From Cognatundibacterium rivi (GTDB lineage Bacteria > Pseudomonadota > Gammaproteobacteria > Burkholderiales > Burkholderiaceae_D): 64,000 nucleotides of DNA. Of the stretch, positions 36,716 through 45,821 are shown in pieces. The position numbers were made by a program, and so were the translations under genes. The notes under the pieces are model-generated. The model worked only from the letters and a program-made list of their open reading frames with translations, had not been told where the DNA came from and made no database searches. Location: the NCBI RefSeq assembly GCF_018139565.1, contig NZ_JAGSPK010000004.1, forward strand, positions 248,001 through 312,000, read 5' to 3'. Each line of letters opens with the position of its first letter. Positions within the stretch are counted from its first letter, which is position 1.

Positions 36716-38029
36716 TCAGTCATTAACAATACGCGCCTGCCACCACTTTGCTTTTGCAAGTAAATTTGGTTCGACTAAAGTTGTTAACTGGCGATTTTCC
36801 ATTAAACATTGCCCATTGACCCAGACATGACTGACTTGTTCCCGGCCCGCTGCATAAATAATCTGAGATACAGGATCGAAAACTGGTTGGGTTTCAATGG
36901 CAGAAAGGTCGATAGCAATAATATCGGCCTGTTTTCCAGTAATCAGGCTACCTATCTGATCTTCCAGCCCCAGTGCTCTGGCACCTGACAAGGTTGCCAT
37001 CTCTAATGCTGAGTGCGCATCCAGCGCGGTCGGGTCATTTGACTGTGCTTTTGCGAGCAAAGCGGCTAAACGAAGATCACCCAGCAGGTCCAGTTTGTTA
37101 TTGCTTGCGGCACCATCCGTGCCTATGCCGACATTGATGCCTGCCGTCTGCATTGCATGGATGCGGGCAAAGCCTGAAGCGAGCTTCAGATTGCTGGCTG
37201 GATTGTGCGCAATGTGTACACCGGTACGGGACAGCAGGGCAATATCGTCATCGTCTGCATGCACCATATGTGCGGCGATCAGGCGATTACTTAATAAACC
37301 GAGTTGATGCAGACGTTGCAGCGGCCTCATGCCGTATTGTTTCAGGCTGTCATTGACTTCATCTACTGTTTCATGGACGTGGCAGTGAATGCCCATGTCA
37401 TATTTTTCTGATAGTTCTATAATTTTTTTGAACGTATCATCGGCAACGGTATAGGGCGCATGGGGCGCAAGTCTGAATCCAACACCATCCTGGTTCGCAA
37501 ATGCAGTTGATGCTTCAATCGCCTTATCCAGATATTCACCGGCATTTTGCGCAAATCCGGTAGGGAATTCCAGAATACTGCAACCGACTATGGTGCGCAT
37601 TCCTGCTTGCAGTCCAGCTTTCGCCACCGCCTGATGATGAAAATACATATCATTGACTGTGGTTGTTCCGCCGCGGATCATTTCTGCCATTGCAAACAGA
37701 GTTCCATCAAGTACAAATTCATCTGACACATGTTTCTTTTCTGCTGGCCAGATGTGATGATTCAGCCAATCCATCAGCGCCAGATCATCGGCCAGACCAC
37801 GCAACAGGCTCATGGCGGAATGCGCATGGAGATTAATAAAGCCAGGGGTCAGCGCATGTTCCTTCAATTCAATGTGCGTGGCGTCCTGATAACGCAGGCG
37901 TACGTCTGCCTCGGGGAGAACGGCTAGAATTTTTCCGTTCTGCATTACCAATGAATGAGCAAGCAACACAGTCGCTTTGGGTTCAACGGGAATCAGGTAT
38001 TTAGGATGGAGACAGGTAATTGATTTCAT
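36716..38029 (-). CDS. amidohydrolase (MTA/SAH deaminase-like)
   Basis: 437-aa cytosolic metal-dependent deaminase of the TRZ/ATZ-MtaD group. The metal pair is FINLHAHSAMSLLRGLADD near 62-80, then HCHVHETVDEV near 213-223, AAHMVHADDDD near 247-257 and the metal Asp in GIGTDGAASNNKLD near 297-310. Related enzymes deaminate methylthioadenosine or S-adenosylhomocysteine; others use guanine-like or triazine substrates. The exact substrate cannot be told from sequence. Single gene; no methionine-salvage genes nearby. Confidence 0.87.
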   Translation of the reverse strand: MKSITCLHPKYLIPVEPKATVLLAHSLVMQNGKILAVLPEADVRLRYQDATHIELKEHALTPGFINLHAHSAMSLLRGLADDLALMDWLNHHIWPAEKKHVSDEFVLDGTLFAMAEMIRGGTTTVNDMYFHHQAVAKAGLQAGMRTIVGCSILEFPTGFAQNAGEYLDKAIEASTAFANQDGVGFRLAPHAPYTVADDTFKKIIELSEKYDMGIHCHVHETVDEVNDSLKQYGMRPLQRLHQLGLLSNRLIAAHMVHADDDDIALLSRTGVHIAHNPASNLKLASGFARIHAMQTAGINVGIGTDGAASNNKLDLLGDLRLAALLAKAQSNDPTALDAHSALEMATLSGARALGLEDQIGSLITGKQADIIAIDLSAIETQPVFDPVSQIIYAAGREQVSHVWVNGQCLMENRQLTTLVEPNLLAKAKWWQARIVND

Positions 38030-38181
38030 GGCATTCCTCTGAGCGGGAAAGCCATTATATCGGGCGGATGAGCTTCTCTCAATTTACTGAGAGACTATCT
38101 GTTTTGACGGCGCAGAATAATGCAGTGCAGTGAAGCCAATGTGGTGAAGGCTGACGCTACTTCGCTGAATGGTGACTTAAT

Positions 38182-38212
38182 AAAAAATACCGTCAACAGG
38201 ACGGCATTTTTA
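38182..38212. terminator. probable terminator
   Basis: AAAAAATACCGTC, loop AACAG, GACGGCATTTTTA. It lies just beyond the stop of the minus-strand receiver gene and can work on both strands. Confidence 0.65.
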
Positions 38213-38224
38213 CCAGGAGCATGT

Positions 38225-38869
38225 TTAATTCGGTAATTGTTTCGACGGCGCCCTCGCAGTCGTCAGCGTATCGTTCAAAACAGAAATCAGAAGCGAGCGG
38301 GTTAATTGTGATTTAGTGGTGTAGCCATCTATTGCAAACTGGCTGCTGACTCTTTCTTCCGGCGCATAACCTGGTTGACCAGTGCGTAAGATAATCCGGA
38401 TATCATTTTTTCCTAATTTACCACGAACAACTTTGACCAGTTCCAGCCCCGCATCCACTGTTTCCATGACGACATCAAGTAAGATCAGAGACAGGTCGTC
38501 ATTCTGAACAATCAGTTCTTCAGCCTGTTTGGCAGAGTAAGCATGCAGGAATTCCAGTGGACGACCATGAATACGAACACCATTTAACGCAAGTACGGTT
38601 GTTTCGTGAACGTTACTATCGTCGTCGGTAATCAGGATTTTCCATGGATGAACAGCCGTTTTCAGAGAAAAATTCGGTTCATCTTCGTCGAGAAAGTCGA
38701 TGATGTCGTCTTGCGTCTCATCTGGAGAAGAGACACTTTTTCGATGGCAATAAGAAATAAAAAAATCAATATTGCTTAGCGATAGACGATCTGGCGTCTG
38801 CCTGTGGCCCATACCGTAATCGGTGCTTTCTTTTCGCAAGCCGGGCATGTGACTGTGTTGTTGTTCCAT
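38225..38869 (-). CDS. stand-alone response-regulator receiver protein
   Basis: 214 aa. Residues 1-75 are a polar extension of unknown fold with SNIDFFISYCHRKS. The receiver spans 76-205: acidic pocket D82-D84 in ITDDDSNVH, phospho-acceptor Asp132 in LILLDVVMET, Thr163 in ILRTGQPGYAPEE and Lys186 in GYTTKSQL. The closest look is to receivers that precede DUF3369/HD-GYP outputs, but no output domain follows here. GGGAGAG precedes the ATG at 38869. It diverges from a histidine-kinase gene, its likely partner. Confidence 0.88.
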   Translation of the reverse strand: MEQQHSHMPGLRKESTDYGMGHRQTPDRLSLSNIDFFISYCHRKSVSSPDETQDDIIDFLDEDEPNFSLKTAVHPWKILITDDDSNVHETTVLALNGVRIHGRPLEFLHAYSAKQAEELIVQNDDLSLILLDVVMETVDAGLELVKVVRGKLGKNDIRIILRTGQPGYAPEERVSSQFAIDGYTTKSQLTRSLLISVLNDTLTTARAPSKQLPN

Positions 38870-39166
38870 CAGTGCTCTCCCTGGTGCTTGAAAATATTCG
38901 TTTTCAGTTCTTATCTTATGTGAAGTGCCAATCTTTATCAATACTCTGATTGGCTGATGTTATTTGAGCTGAAACTTGTTGTAATAAGTCATTTATTTTT
39001 CTGATGTTGTATGGCAAATGTTAGTATTTAACAGATTTAATACTGATTAAATACAGAGATCATGACGCTACTGCATGAGATTGCAGCATTCATCGGGAAG
39101 CTAAAAATCCATCTTCTTGATTTGTATTAAAAGGGCGTGATGATTTCGGGGGATATTTAGTATTTT

Positions 39167-41533
39167 ATGTTGCCGACAGATATGTTCTCCTTCAATGCCT
39201 TGTCAATCATGTTGTTTTTGTTGACGTCGCTGACCCTGATTCTCCTGAAACCACTTTTAAAATTGCCACACTCCTTATCGTATTGGTGTGCAGCTTATCT
39301 GTGTCTGGCTTGCGCTCAGGCGCTGAGTTGCTCTCGCGTCTGGCCAGTGCTCTCCGTCGTATTTGAGAAAATTTTTCTATTCAGTTTTTCATTTCTTTTT
39401 TATCTTGGTCTGCGTACTTTTACGCAGAAAAAAAATGATCTGAAACCACTCTTGATTGTATTTTTCTTTGCCTGTTTCTGCCTGTTTTTCACGCATTTGA
39501 ATCAGTCTTCGCCATTGTTCGTATCACTGTCAGAAACGGTTTTTCCTGCTCTGCTAATGTGCTTGTCCGCTTTCTCAGTGCTGTCAGTGCGCATTTGGTT
39601 TGAGCAAGAATATGGTCAGGGAAAGTACATCGCCTATTTGTTGTCTGGATTATTATTTGCAGAGGCAATGTTGTTGCTTGGTTCTGTTTTTTATTCCGGA
39701 GCGGCAGCAGAGCAGATCGTTTTTGAGAATGTATTGCTTTGTATTCAGGTCGTATTAGCGTTTTCGACGATGGTGCTGATGTCGCATCAATCAAACCATG
39801 CCAGCAGCAGTCTCGCAGGTTTACCGTCTGAAACACAAAACCGTTTCAAAGAAGTGGCCGGATCTGAGGATCGTGTCGCTCTGTTTGAAACGGTATTTCA
39901 ATTGGTTCCCGATACAGTAACAATTACCAGGCTCGATACCGGTCAATATCTCGATGTGAATCGTAATTGGGAGCCAATGTCAGGGTATTCACGCGAGGAG
40001 GCCATCGGGCGTACCTCGACAGAATTGAATTTATGGGTTAATCCGGAACAAAGAAGAGAATTCGTCGCACGCGTTGCACACGAGGCAGAAGTAAGAAATG
40101 TGCAAGCGGCATTTCGCCACAAGGATGGGCGCATATTTCAATGCCGTATTTCAGGCACGCGTTTCAGCTTAAACGGATGCGACTATCTGATGCTGACTTC
40201 ACGCAATATTGATATGGAAATAGCGACAGAAAGTGCACGTCTTACAGCTGAGACAATGTTGCGGGAGAATGAAAAAAAATATACCACGCTGTTTCAGTTG
40301 TCGCCCCTGCCTTTGGGATTAATTGATGTCAGTTCGCATCAAATGATAGAAGTCAATGATGCATGGTCGACGCAGTTTAAATTTGATCGTCGTCATGTCA
40401 TCACAGATGTGCAGATGCGTGAATTTTGGGTGACTCCTGAGCAGCCTGATGCCGCTATCCAGTCTTTGTTGAATCATAAAGAGATAAATCAGATCGAAGT
40501 TGTGGTGAGAAATAGTGTTGGCGTTGACGTCATTTGTCTGATGTCGGCACGCCTGCTGGATATGAATGCAAAGACTGTATTTATTTTTTCTTTAATGGAT
40601 GTGACGCGGCAATATCAGGTGGAAAAAGAAATTCGGGAGATGTCAGCAGAGTTAGAAATACGTGTCAGGCAGAGGACTCAGAATCTGGAGGATGCTAATG
40701 CGGAATTGGCTTCTGTCGTGGAGTCATTGCGTCGAGCGCAGGAAAAATTGATACGCTCTGAAAAAATGGCGGCATTAGGCTCGTTAGTCGCAGGCATTGC
40801 GCATGAGCTGAATACACCCTTAGGGAATAGTGTGACGGTCGCCAGTACTTTGCAAGATCAGACCACGGAGTTTTCACAGACGCTGACTAATGGACAATTG
40901 AAGCGCTCGGCACTGAATCAGTACATTGAGGTGGCGACGCATGGAACTGAATTATTGATGCGGAATTTAAGTATTGCGCGCGACCTGATTGCCAGTTTCA
41001 AGCAGGTTGCCGTTGATCAGTCCAGTAGTCAGCGCAGGGTTTTTGACCTTGCCACGGTACTCAATGAGATCATCGCGACGCTGTCTCCCATGTATAAAAA
41101 GGGGCCGTACATTTTAAAAACAAATTTTGCTGAAAAAATAGAAATGGATAGTTATCCGGGACCATTGGGACAGATTCTGACTAATTTCGTGACAAACGCA
41201 TTGATACACGCGTTTGACGGCAGAGATGATGGCGAAATGTCGGTGAATAGTCGCTTGCTGAGTGAAAAACAGGTTGAGATTGTCTTTGCAGATAATGGCG
41301 TGGGTATTGCCGAAGCAGACCAGAAGCGAGTTTTTGATCCGTTTTTTACTACCAGATTAGGACAAGGCGGGTCAGGGCTGGGTATGCACATTGTCTATAA
41401 TCTCGTGACGGACGTCTTAGGGGGCGAAATTCGCCTGCAAAGCACACCCGGTGCCGGTACTAGTTTTACTTTATTGTTGCCTTTGGTCGCTCCTCACATA
41501 TCACTTGAAAGTGACGTCATCGCAATTCAATAG
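39167..41533 (+). CDS. membrane PAS-sensor histidine kinase
   Basis: 788 aa. Six to seven hydrophobic segments fill residues 8-210 (SIMLFLLTSLTLILLKPLL first). Two PAS domains follow at about 240-360 (FQLVPDTVTITRLDTGQYLD) and 365-485 (LFQLSPLPLGLIDVSSHQMI). A coiled coil (488-530) leads to the H-box MAALGSLVAGIAHELNTPLG near 537-556. The ATPase domain has NFVTNALIHAF, FADNGVGIAEADQKRVFDPF and GGSGLGMHIV. A second ATG lies at codon 6. It is divergent from the stand-alone receiver, 297 bp away. The signal is unknown. Confidence 0.93.
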   Translation: MLPTDMFSFNALSIMLFLLTSLTLILLKPLLKLPHSLSYWCAAYLCLACAQALSCSRVWPVLSVVFEKIFLFSFSFLFYLGLRTFTQKKNDLKPLLIVFFFACFCLFFTHLNQSSPLFVSLSETVFPALLMCLSAFSVLSVRIWFEQEYGQGKYIAYLLSGLLFAEAMLLLGSVFYSGAAAEQIVFENVLLCIQVVLAFSTMVLMSHQSNHASSSLAGLPSETQNRFKEVAGSEDRVALFETVFQLVPDTVTITRLDTGQYLDVNRNWEPMSGYSREEAIGRTSTELNLWVNPEQRREFVARVAHEAEVRNVQAAFRHKDGRIFQCRISGTRFSLNGCDYLMLTSRNIDMEIATESARLTAETMLRENEKKYTTLFQLSPLPLGLIDVSSHQMIEVNDAWSTQFKFDRRHVITDVQMREFWVTPEQPDAAIQSLLNHKEINQIEVVVRNSVGVDVICLMSARLLDMNAKTVFIFSLMDVTRQYQVEKEIREMSAELEIRVRQRTQNLEDANAELASVVESLRRAQEKLIRSEKMAALGSLVAGIAHELNTPLGNSVTVASTLQDQTTEFSQTLTNGQLKRSALNQYIEVATHGTELLMRNLSIARDLIASFKQVAVDQSSSQRRVFDLATVLNEIIATLSPMYKKGPYILKTNFAEKIEMDSYPGPLGQILTNFVTNALIHAFDGRDDGEMSVNSRLLSEKQVEIVFADNGVGIAEADQKRVFDPFFTTRLGQGGSGLGMHIVYNLVTDVLGGEIRLQSTPGAGTSFTLLLPLVAPHISLESDVIAIQ

Positions 41534-41556
41534 AGTCCGTTTTCCATTCTTATAAG

Positions 41557-41590
41557 TCCGTCAGTCAAGGTTGCGGCTGACGATTTTTCT
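41557..41590 (+). terminator. intrinsic terminator
   Basis: CGTCAG (41559-41564) pairs with CTGACG (41577-41582), followed by ATTTTTCTT. It ends the histidine-kinase gene. Confidence 0.6.
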
Positions 41591-41672
41591 TAGTGGTGAA
41601 CTTTATTTATTGCTATCGGTCTGAGGGAAGCCATTTTTATTAATCGCTTCATCTTTTCATTCCCTTATTTCT

Positions 41673-43907
41673 ATGCGTACACCTGGTTTTCCATTAAGTG
41701 TCATTGCGGTCTCTATTCTGCTTGGATTCAATACCGTCGCCATTGCTCAGGAGAGTAAAAATGCTTCTTCTGAGTCTGACTCCTCTAAGCTGCCCAAAAA
41801 AGCGCCAGTAAAAGCACTGGATACACCCATGCAGAAGGTGGAAGTGCAGGGCGCCAAAAATTATGATGAACGTCGCCAGGACACTGCGACCAAGATCGTT
41901 GTGACACAGGAAGACATCGTTCGTTATGGCGATACTACGGTCGGTGACGTATTGAAGCGCCTGCCGGGAATTACCATGGGCGGCGTGCAGGGGCGTGGTG
42001 GTGAGATCCGTATGCGTGGCTTGGGATCAGGTTACACGCAGATTATGCTAAACGGTGAGCCGAGTCCACCGGGCTTTTCGCTGGATTCGATCTCGCCGGA
42101 TCTGATTGAACGCATAGAGATTATTCGCGCTGCGACGGCTGAACTCAGTACACAGGCGATTGCCGGTGCCATCAATATCGTGCTGAAGCGCGCAGTGCAG
42201 ACCGCGCAGCGCGAGGTTAAGGTTGGTGCCTCTGAAGACGGCGGCAGGTTCGGAGAGAATGTGAACCTGCAAATTTCAGATAAAGCGGGGCGATACTCTT
42301 ATTCTGTTTCCGGTAACTTCAATCATGGTCAATATGAACGACCATCGACGATAGTTGAATCAGGGGCAGATGTCAGCGGCAAGCCGAATAAGCAAACCAG
42401 AACCGATCAGCTGGGTTGGGGAACATTTAATGGCATAGGCCTGTCACCGCGAGTGAATATCTCGTTGGCGAATGGAGATACGCTGACCAGTCAGAGCTTT
42501 GTGAATGCCAATCGCTTTACTGGCTATACCAGTGAGGCAAGTCAGCCATTACTCGAAAAATTACCGACCTATTTCAGTGATTTACAGCGCATAGAATCTG
42601 ATTTCGCGATGGTGCGTAGTGATCTTAACTGGATACATAAACTGACAGACAGCGCCAAATTAGAAGTCAAATTCGGCCTGAATTTTAATCGCCGTAATTC
42701 AGATGTTGGCTTACTTGGGTACGGTAAGGAAAAGAATCAGATATTGGACAGAAAAAGCACATCTGATGCATCAGATAAAGGCTTTACCTCGACGGGTAAG
42801 TATTCAGCGCCTTTCGTAGAAGACCACGCCTTTGTTTTTGGTTGGGATGGTGCTTACAGCAAGCGCAATGAGCATCGTCTGCAGTCGGATATCGTTGCTC
42901 CAGGCAGCAATCTGATTGCCTTGCCGCTCAATGAAACTTATGACGCAGATGTGACGCGCGTCGCTTTGTTTGCACAGGATGAATGGAATGTGACTAAGCA
43001 ATGGTCCGTCTATGCTGGTTTGCGTTGGGAGGCAATTGAAACGCGCAATCAGGGTACGGGCTACGATGAAGTCACCAATAAATCGAGTGTGCTAAGTCCG
43101 ATATTACAGACGCTCTGGAAGATTCCGGGCAGTAAAAATGATCAGGTACGTCTTGGTCTGACGCGTACTTACAAGGCACCAAGCAGCGGGCAGTTAATTC
43201 CTCGTCGCTACCAGTCGAATAATAACAGCGAGACTAACCCGGACAGCATCGGTAATCCAAATCTGAAACCTGAGCTGGCATGGGGTATTGATGCGGCATT
43301 TGAACATTATCTTGCTGATGGTGGAACGCTGAGCGCCAGCGTTTACATGAGAAAGATTGACGATATTATCCGTACAAAATTGGATCAGATTAATGGCATC
43401 TGGTTTACTTCGCCAGCCAATGATGGTCAGGCTACGACAAAAGGGATAGAGCTGGATGGCAAGTTCCCATTACGCTCTTTAATCAGCGATGCGCCAGCGA
43501 TCGATTTTCGTGCCAATCTCTCGCTGAATTGGTCCGATCTGAAAACGGTACCGGGACCGAATAATCGCCTGGATTCACAAACACCAGTCAGTGCAAACAT
43601 CGGGATGGATTACAAATTATCGAAAGTGCCTCTGACTATTGGCGGTAACGCTAGTTATCAGAGTGGTGGTTTAGTACGGATATCTGCTGAACAAACCACG
43701 TATTCTGTTCCTAAACGAGTGTTGGATTTGTATGCGCTGTGGAAATTTGATCCTAAGACCAACTTAAGAATTTCAGTAGCGAATTTGCTGCATCAGGATA
43801 ATGTTTCATCCAATACAGTGATCAATCAGTTGAATGGAACATCTCAGCAAATTCGTTACACGCCAACCACAGTGGCGGTCAGGGCGATGCTGGAGCATAA
43901 ATTCTGA
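41673..43907 (+). CDS. TonB-dependent receptor
   Basis: 744-aa outer-membrane receptor. The signal peptide is residues 1-26 (VIAVSILLGFNTVAIA|QES). A Ser/Lys-rich linker leads to the TonB box-like MQKVEVQGA near 51-59. The plug (about 60-185) has VVTQEDIVRYGDTTVGDVL, RGLGSGYTQIMLNGEP and IEIIRAATAELSTQAIAGAI. The barrel ends RAMLEHKF with a C-terminal Phe. It follows the catecholate/PupB-like layout, but no Fur box is visible just upstream. The gene lies near pnuC, so a cofactor precursor is a possible ligand (inference). Confidence 0.9.
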   Translation: MRTPGFPLSVIAVSILLGFNTVAIAQESKNASSESDSSKLPKKAPVKALDTPMQKVEVQGAKNYDERRQDTATKIVVTQEDIVRYGDTTVGDVLKRLPGITMGGVQGRGGEIRMRGLGSGYTQIMLNGEPSPPGFSLDSISPDLIERIEIIRAATAELSTQAIAGAINIVLKRAVQTAQREVKVGASEDGGRFGENVNLQISDKAGRYSYSVSGNFNHGQYERPSTIVESGADVSGKPNKQTRTDQLGWGTFNGIGLSPRVNISLANGDTLTSQSFVNANRFTGYTSEASQPLLEKLPTYFSDLQRIESDFAMVRSDLNWIHKLTDSAKLEVKFGLNFNRRNSDVGLLGYGKEKNQILDRKSTSDASDKGFTSTGKYSAPFVEDHAFVFGWDGAYSKRNEHRLQSDIVAPGSNLIALPLNETYDADVTRVALFAQDEWNVTKQWSVYAGLRWEAIETRNQGTGYDEVTNKSSVLSPILQTLWKIPGSKNDQVRLGLTRTYKAPSSGQLIPRRYQSNNNSETNPDSIGNPNLKPELAWGIDAAFEHYLADGGTLSASVYMRKIDDIIRTKLDQINGIWFTSPANDGQATTKGIELDGKFPLRSLISDAPAIDFRANLSLNWSDLKTVPGPNNRLDSQTPVSANIGMDYKLSKVPLTIGGNASYQSGGLVRISAEQTTYSVPKRVLDLYALWKFDPKTNLRISVANLLHQDNVSSNTVINQLNGTSQQIRYTPTTVAVRAMLEHKF

Positions 43908-43940
43908 GAGCGCTAACGATTTGAATTTGCTTTTGTGGAG

Positions 43941-43978
43941 AAAAACGCCGACGTTATCAGTCGGTGTTTTTTATTTTG
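43941..43978. terminator. intrinsic terminator
   Basis: AACGCCGAC, loop GTTATCA, GTCGGTGTTTTTTATTTT, with one G-T pair. It ends the TonB-receptor gene and overlaps the stop of the convergent pseudopilin gene. Confidence 0.75.
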
Positions 43979-44459
43979 CCTTACTGCGGCAAATGAAGGG
44001 CAGGTACTGGACAGGCAAGGTTGTTTTATCTGCGCCTTTGATTGTCATTTTGTCCGGTGCCTCCGCGTTCGCGCAGACCCAGGTTACCGGTACAACATGC
44101 GCGTCTTCAACGACGGCCGGGCGTAAAGAAAGCACCTTGCCTTTTATCGAATTACTGGCGCGATTACCAAAGGTAATATGAACGACACCTTCTTCCACGC
44201 TGACGGAGCTGACGAAATTATTGACGATTTTATCGGAGGAGGGTAACCCAGCAGCAGCATTGTCGGCCGGGAATTTCTGCCCTGCGAGCCAGGCCATTTC
44301 TACCGGCTTCTTTGCCACATCAGCCAACGGCATCGCCGCTTCGATTTGCTCGCGGATGACTTTGTATAAATACGATGGGGCAGCCATCGCAGCAAGTATG
44401 CCGATGATCGCAATAACTGCCAGAATTTCTAATAGAGTGAAGCCAGATTGTTTTTTCAT
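43971..44459 (-). CDS. type IV pilin-like protein (lone pseudopilin)
   Basis: 162 aa. MKKQSGFTLLEILAVIAIIG is a complete prepilin leader: cleavage between Gly6 and Phe7, Glu at mature position 5, then a hydrophobic helix to about 33. The globular part has two cysteines near the end (VTWVCANAE, LPFICRS) that could form the pilin D-loop disulfide. It is usual size for a type IV pilin or minor pilin. No other pilus gene is in the window, so it depends on assembly genes elsewhere. The frame extends 48 codons upstream of the chosen start without a signal. Confidence 0.85.
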   Translation of the reverse strand: MKKQSGFTLLEILAVIAIIGILAAMAAPSYLYKVIREQIEAAMPLADVAKKPVEMAWLAGQKFPADNAAAGLPSSDKIVNNFVSSVSVEEGVVHITFGNRASNSIKGKVLSLRPAVVEDAHVVPVTWVCANAEAPDKMTIKGADKTTLPVQYLPFICRSKAK

Positions 44460-44634
44460 ATTGCACGAAGCCGACGGGGAATTTTCAGCAATATAAAGGA
44501 AAAACGCAGGATCGCGTAACGAATTCATGTGCGGCATCGGTTTTTTCCTGTTTTTAACTGATCTGCATGACACAATTTTTCCTATCGTTGATAATGCGTG
44601 CACTCTTTAATTGCACTGATTTTTGCGCCTGCTT

Positions 44635-45225
44635 ATGAATGATACCGTTCAGTTTTTCGGTTTTACGACGACCTTGCTCGAATTGCTGTCGTTTATTTTG
44701 TCGCTGGTAACCGTTACGCTGAACATTCGCCAGATACATTGGGCTTGGTTATTCTCGATATTGTCTTCCGGGCTGTATGCCAGCGTGTTTTTTGATGCGC
44801 GCTTATATGGTGATATGGGACTGCAATGGGTCTTTATTATCGTTTCTGTGTGGGGCTGGTTTCTGTGGTGGCGCGGCATTGATGGAAACAGCCGGTTGCC
44901 GGTATCTGTACTGGGCTTACGCGAGCGGGTGTTTTCCGTCATTGTTTGGGGTTTGGGGTTTGCAGCGTTGGCATGGTTTTTAAAACGTTATACCGATACC
45001 GATGTTCCTCTGGCGGATGGCTTTTTGACTGCTGGCAGCTTGCTTGGGCAGGTTTTGCTGTCCAGAAAAAAAATTGAAAACTGGCTTATCTGGATTGTCG
45101 TCGACGTCCTGTATGTTGGTTTGTATGTATATAAAAACCTGATGCTGACAGCGGCCTTGTATGCGGTGTTTGTCATCATGGCGATCATGGGGCTGCGCGC
45201 CTGGAGTAAAACATGTCAGCAGTAA
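44635..45225 (+). CDS. pnuC: nicotinamide riboside transporter PnuC
   Basis: 196-aa inner-membrane transporter with seven hydrophobic segments. TVTLNIRQIHWAWLFSILSS and the family-specific FIIVSVWGWFLWWRGIDGN near 82-100 contain the Trp-rich substrate motif. The ENWLIWIVVDVLYVGLYVYK element near 143-162 matches the C-terminal PnuC signature. It overlaps the downstream kinase gene by 13 nt, so import and phosphorylation are translationally linked. The ATG at 44635 is preferred over a TTG four codons earlier. Confidence 0.92.
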   Translation: MNDTVQFFGFTTTLLELLSFILSLVTVTLNIRQIHWAWLFSILSSGLYASVFFDARLYGDMGLQWVFIIVSVWGWFLWWRGIDGNSRLPVSVLGLRERVFSVIVWGLGFAALAWFLKRYTDTDVPLADGFLTAGSLLGQVLLSRKKIENWLIWIVVDVLYVGLYVYKNLMLTAALYAVFVIMAIMGLRAWSKTCQQ

Positions 45226-45749
45226 AATCGAATGTTCAGCGTATCGCTATTTTAGGTGCGGAATCATCTGGTAAATCTGCGCTTGCAGAGGCGCTGGCGC
45301 AGCGCTATAAGACCGTATGGGTGCCTGAGTATTTGCGTGAATTCGTCGAAACGCAACAGCGCGTTCCACGTGAAAGTGAGCAAGTGATGATTGCACGCAC
45401 GCAGCTAGAGCGTGAGGATGCAATGGCGCTGAAGGCGAATGGATGGTTATTTTGCGACACCACACCGTTGATGACTGCAATTTATAGCGAATATTATTTT
45501 TCTTCAGCTGATGATGATTTGCTGCTGCTGGCAGATCAGCATCATTATGACTTCACGGTGGTGACGGCACCTGATCTGCCATGGATTGCCGACGGCCTGC
45601 AAAGAGAGTCGCCAGCAGTTCGTCAGGCAATTCATGAGCGCGTATTGGCGGAGCTTGAAGAGCGTGAAATTCCTCATTTGCTGATAGAGGGAACTCTTAC
45701 ACAGCGAGTAGAACAGGTAGAGTTTGCCTTAACGTTTCTGATGACATAA
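45213..45749 (+). CDS. NadR-type ribosylnicotinamide kinase
   Basis: 178-aa ATPase corresponding to the C-terminal kinase domain of NadR, without its DNA-binding and adenylyltransferase parts. Walker A GAESSGKS is at residues 15-22. WVPEYLREFVETQQ near 35-48, FCDTTPLMTAIYSEYYF near 84-100 and APDLPWIADGLQRES near 117-131 are typical. It should phosphorylate nicotinamide riboside imported by PnuC to NMN, trapping it for NAD synthesis. It starts inside pnuC. Confidence 0.88.
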   Translation: MSAVKSNVQRIAILGAESSGKSALAEALAQRYKTVWVPEYLREFVETQQRVPRESEQVMIARTQLEREDAMALKANGWLFCDTTPLMTAIYSEYYFSSADDDLLLLADQHHYDFTVVTAPDLPWIADGLQRESPAVRQAIHERVLAELEEREIPHLLIEGTLTQRVEQVEFALTFLMT

Positions 45750-45780
45750 AAAATGCCGCTCATACTAGCGGCATTTTTAT
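45746..45780. terminator. bidirectional intrinsic terminator
   Basis: AAAAAATGCCGCT, loop CATACT, AGCGGCATTTTTAT. It serves the pnuC operon and the convergent rpoD. Confidence 0.85.
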
Positions 45781-45821
45781 TACGATATTGATGTTCTCAG
45801 CGCTCGAATCCTTGATTCTGC

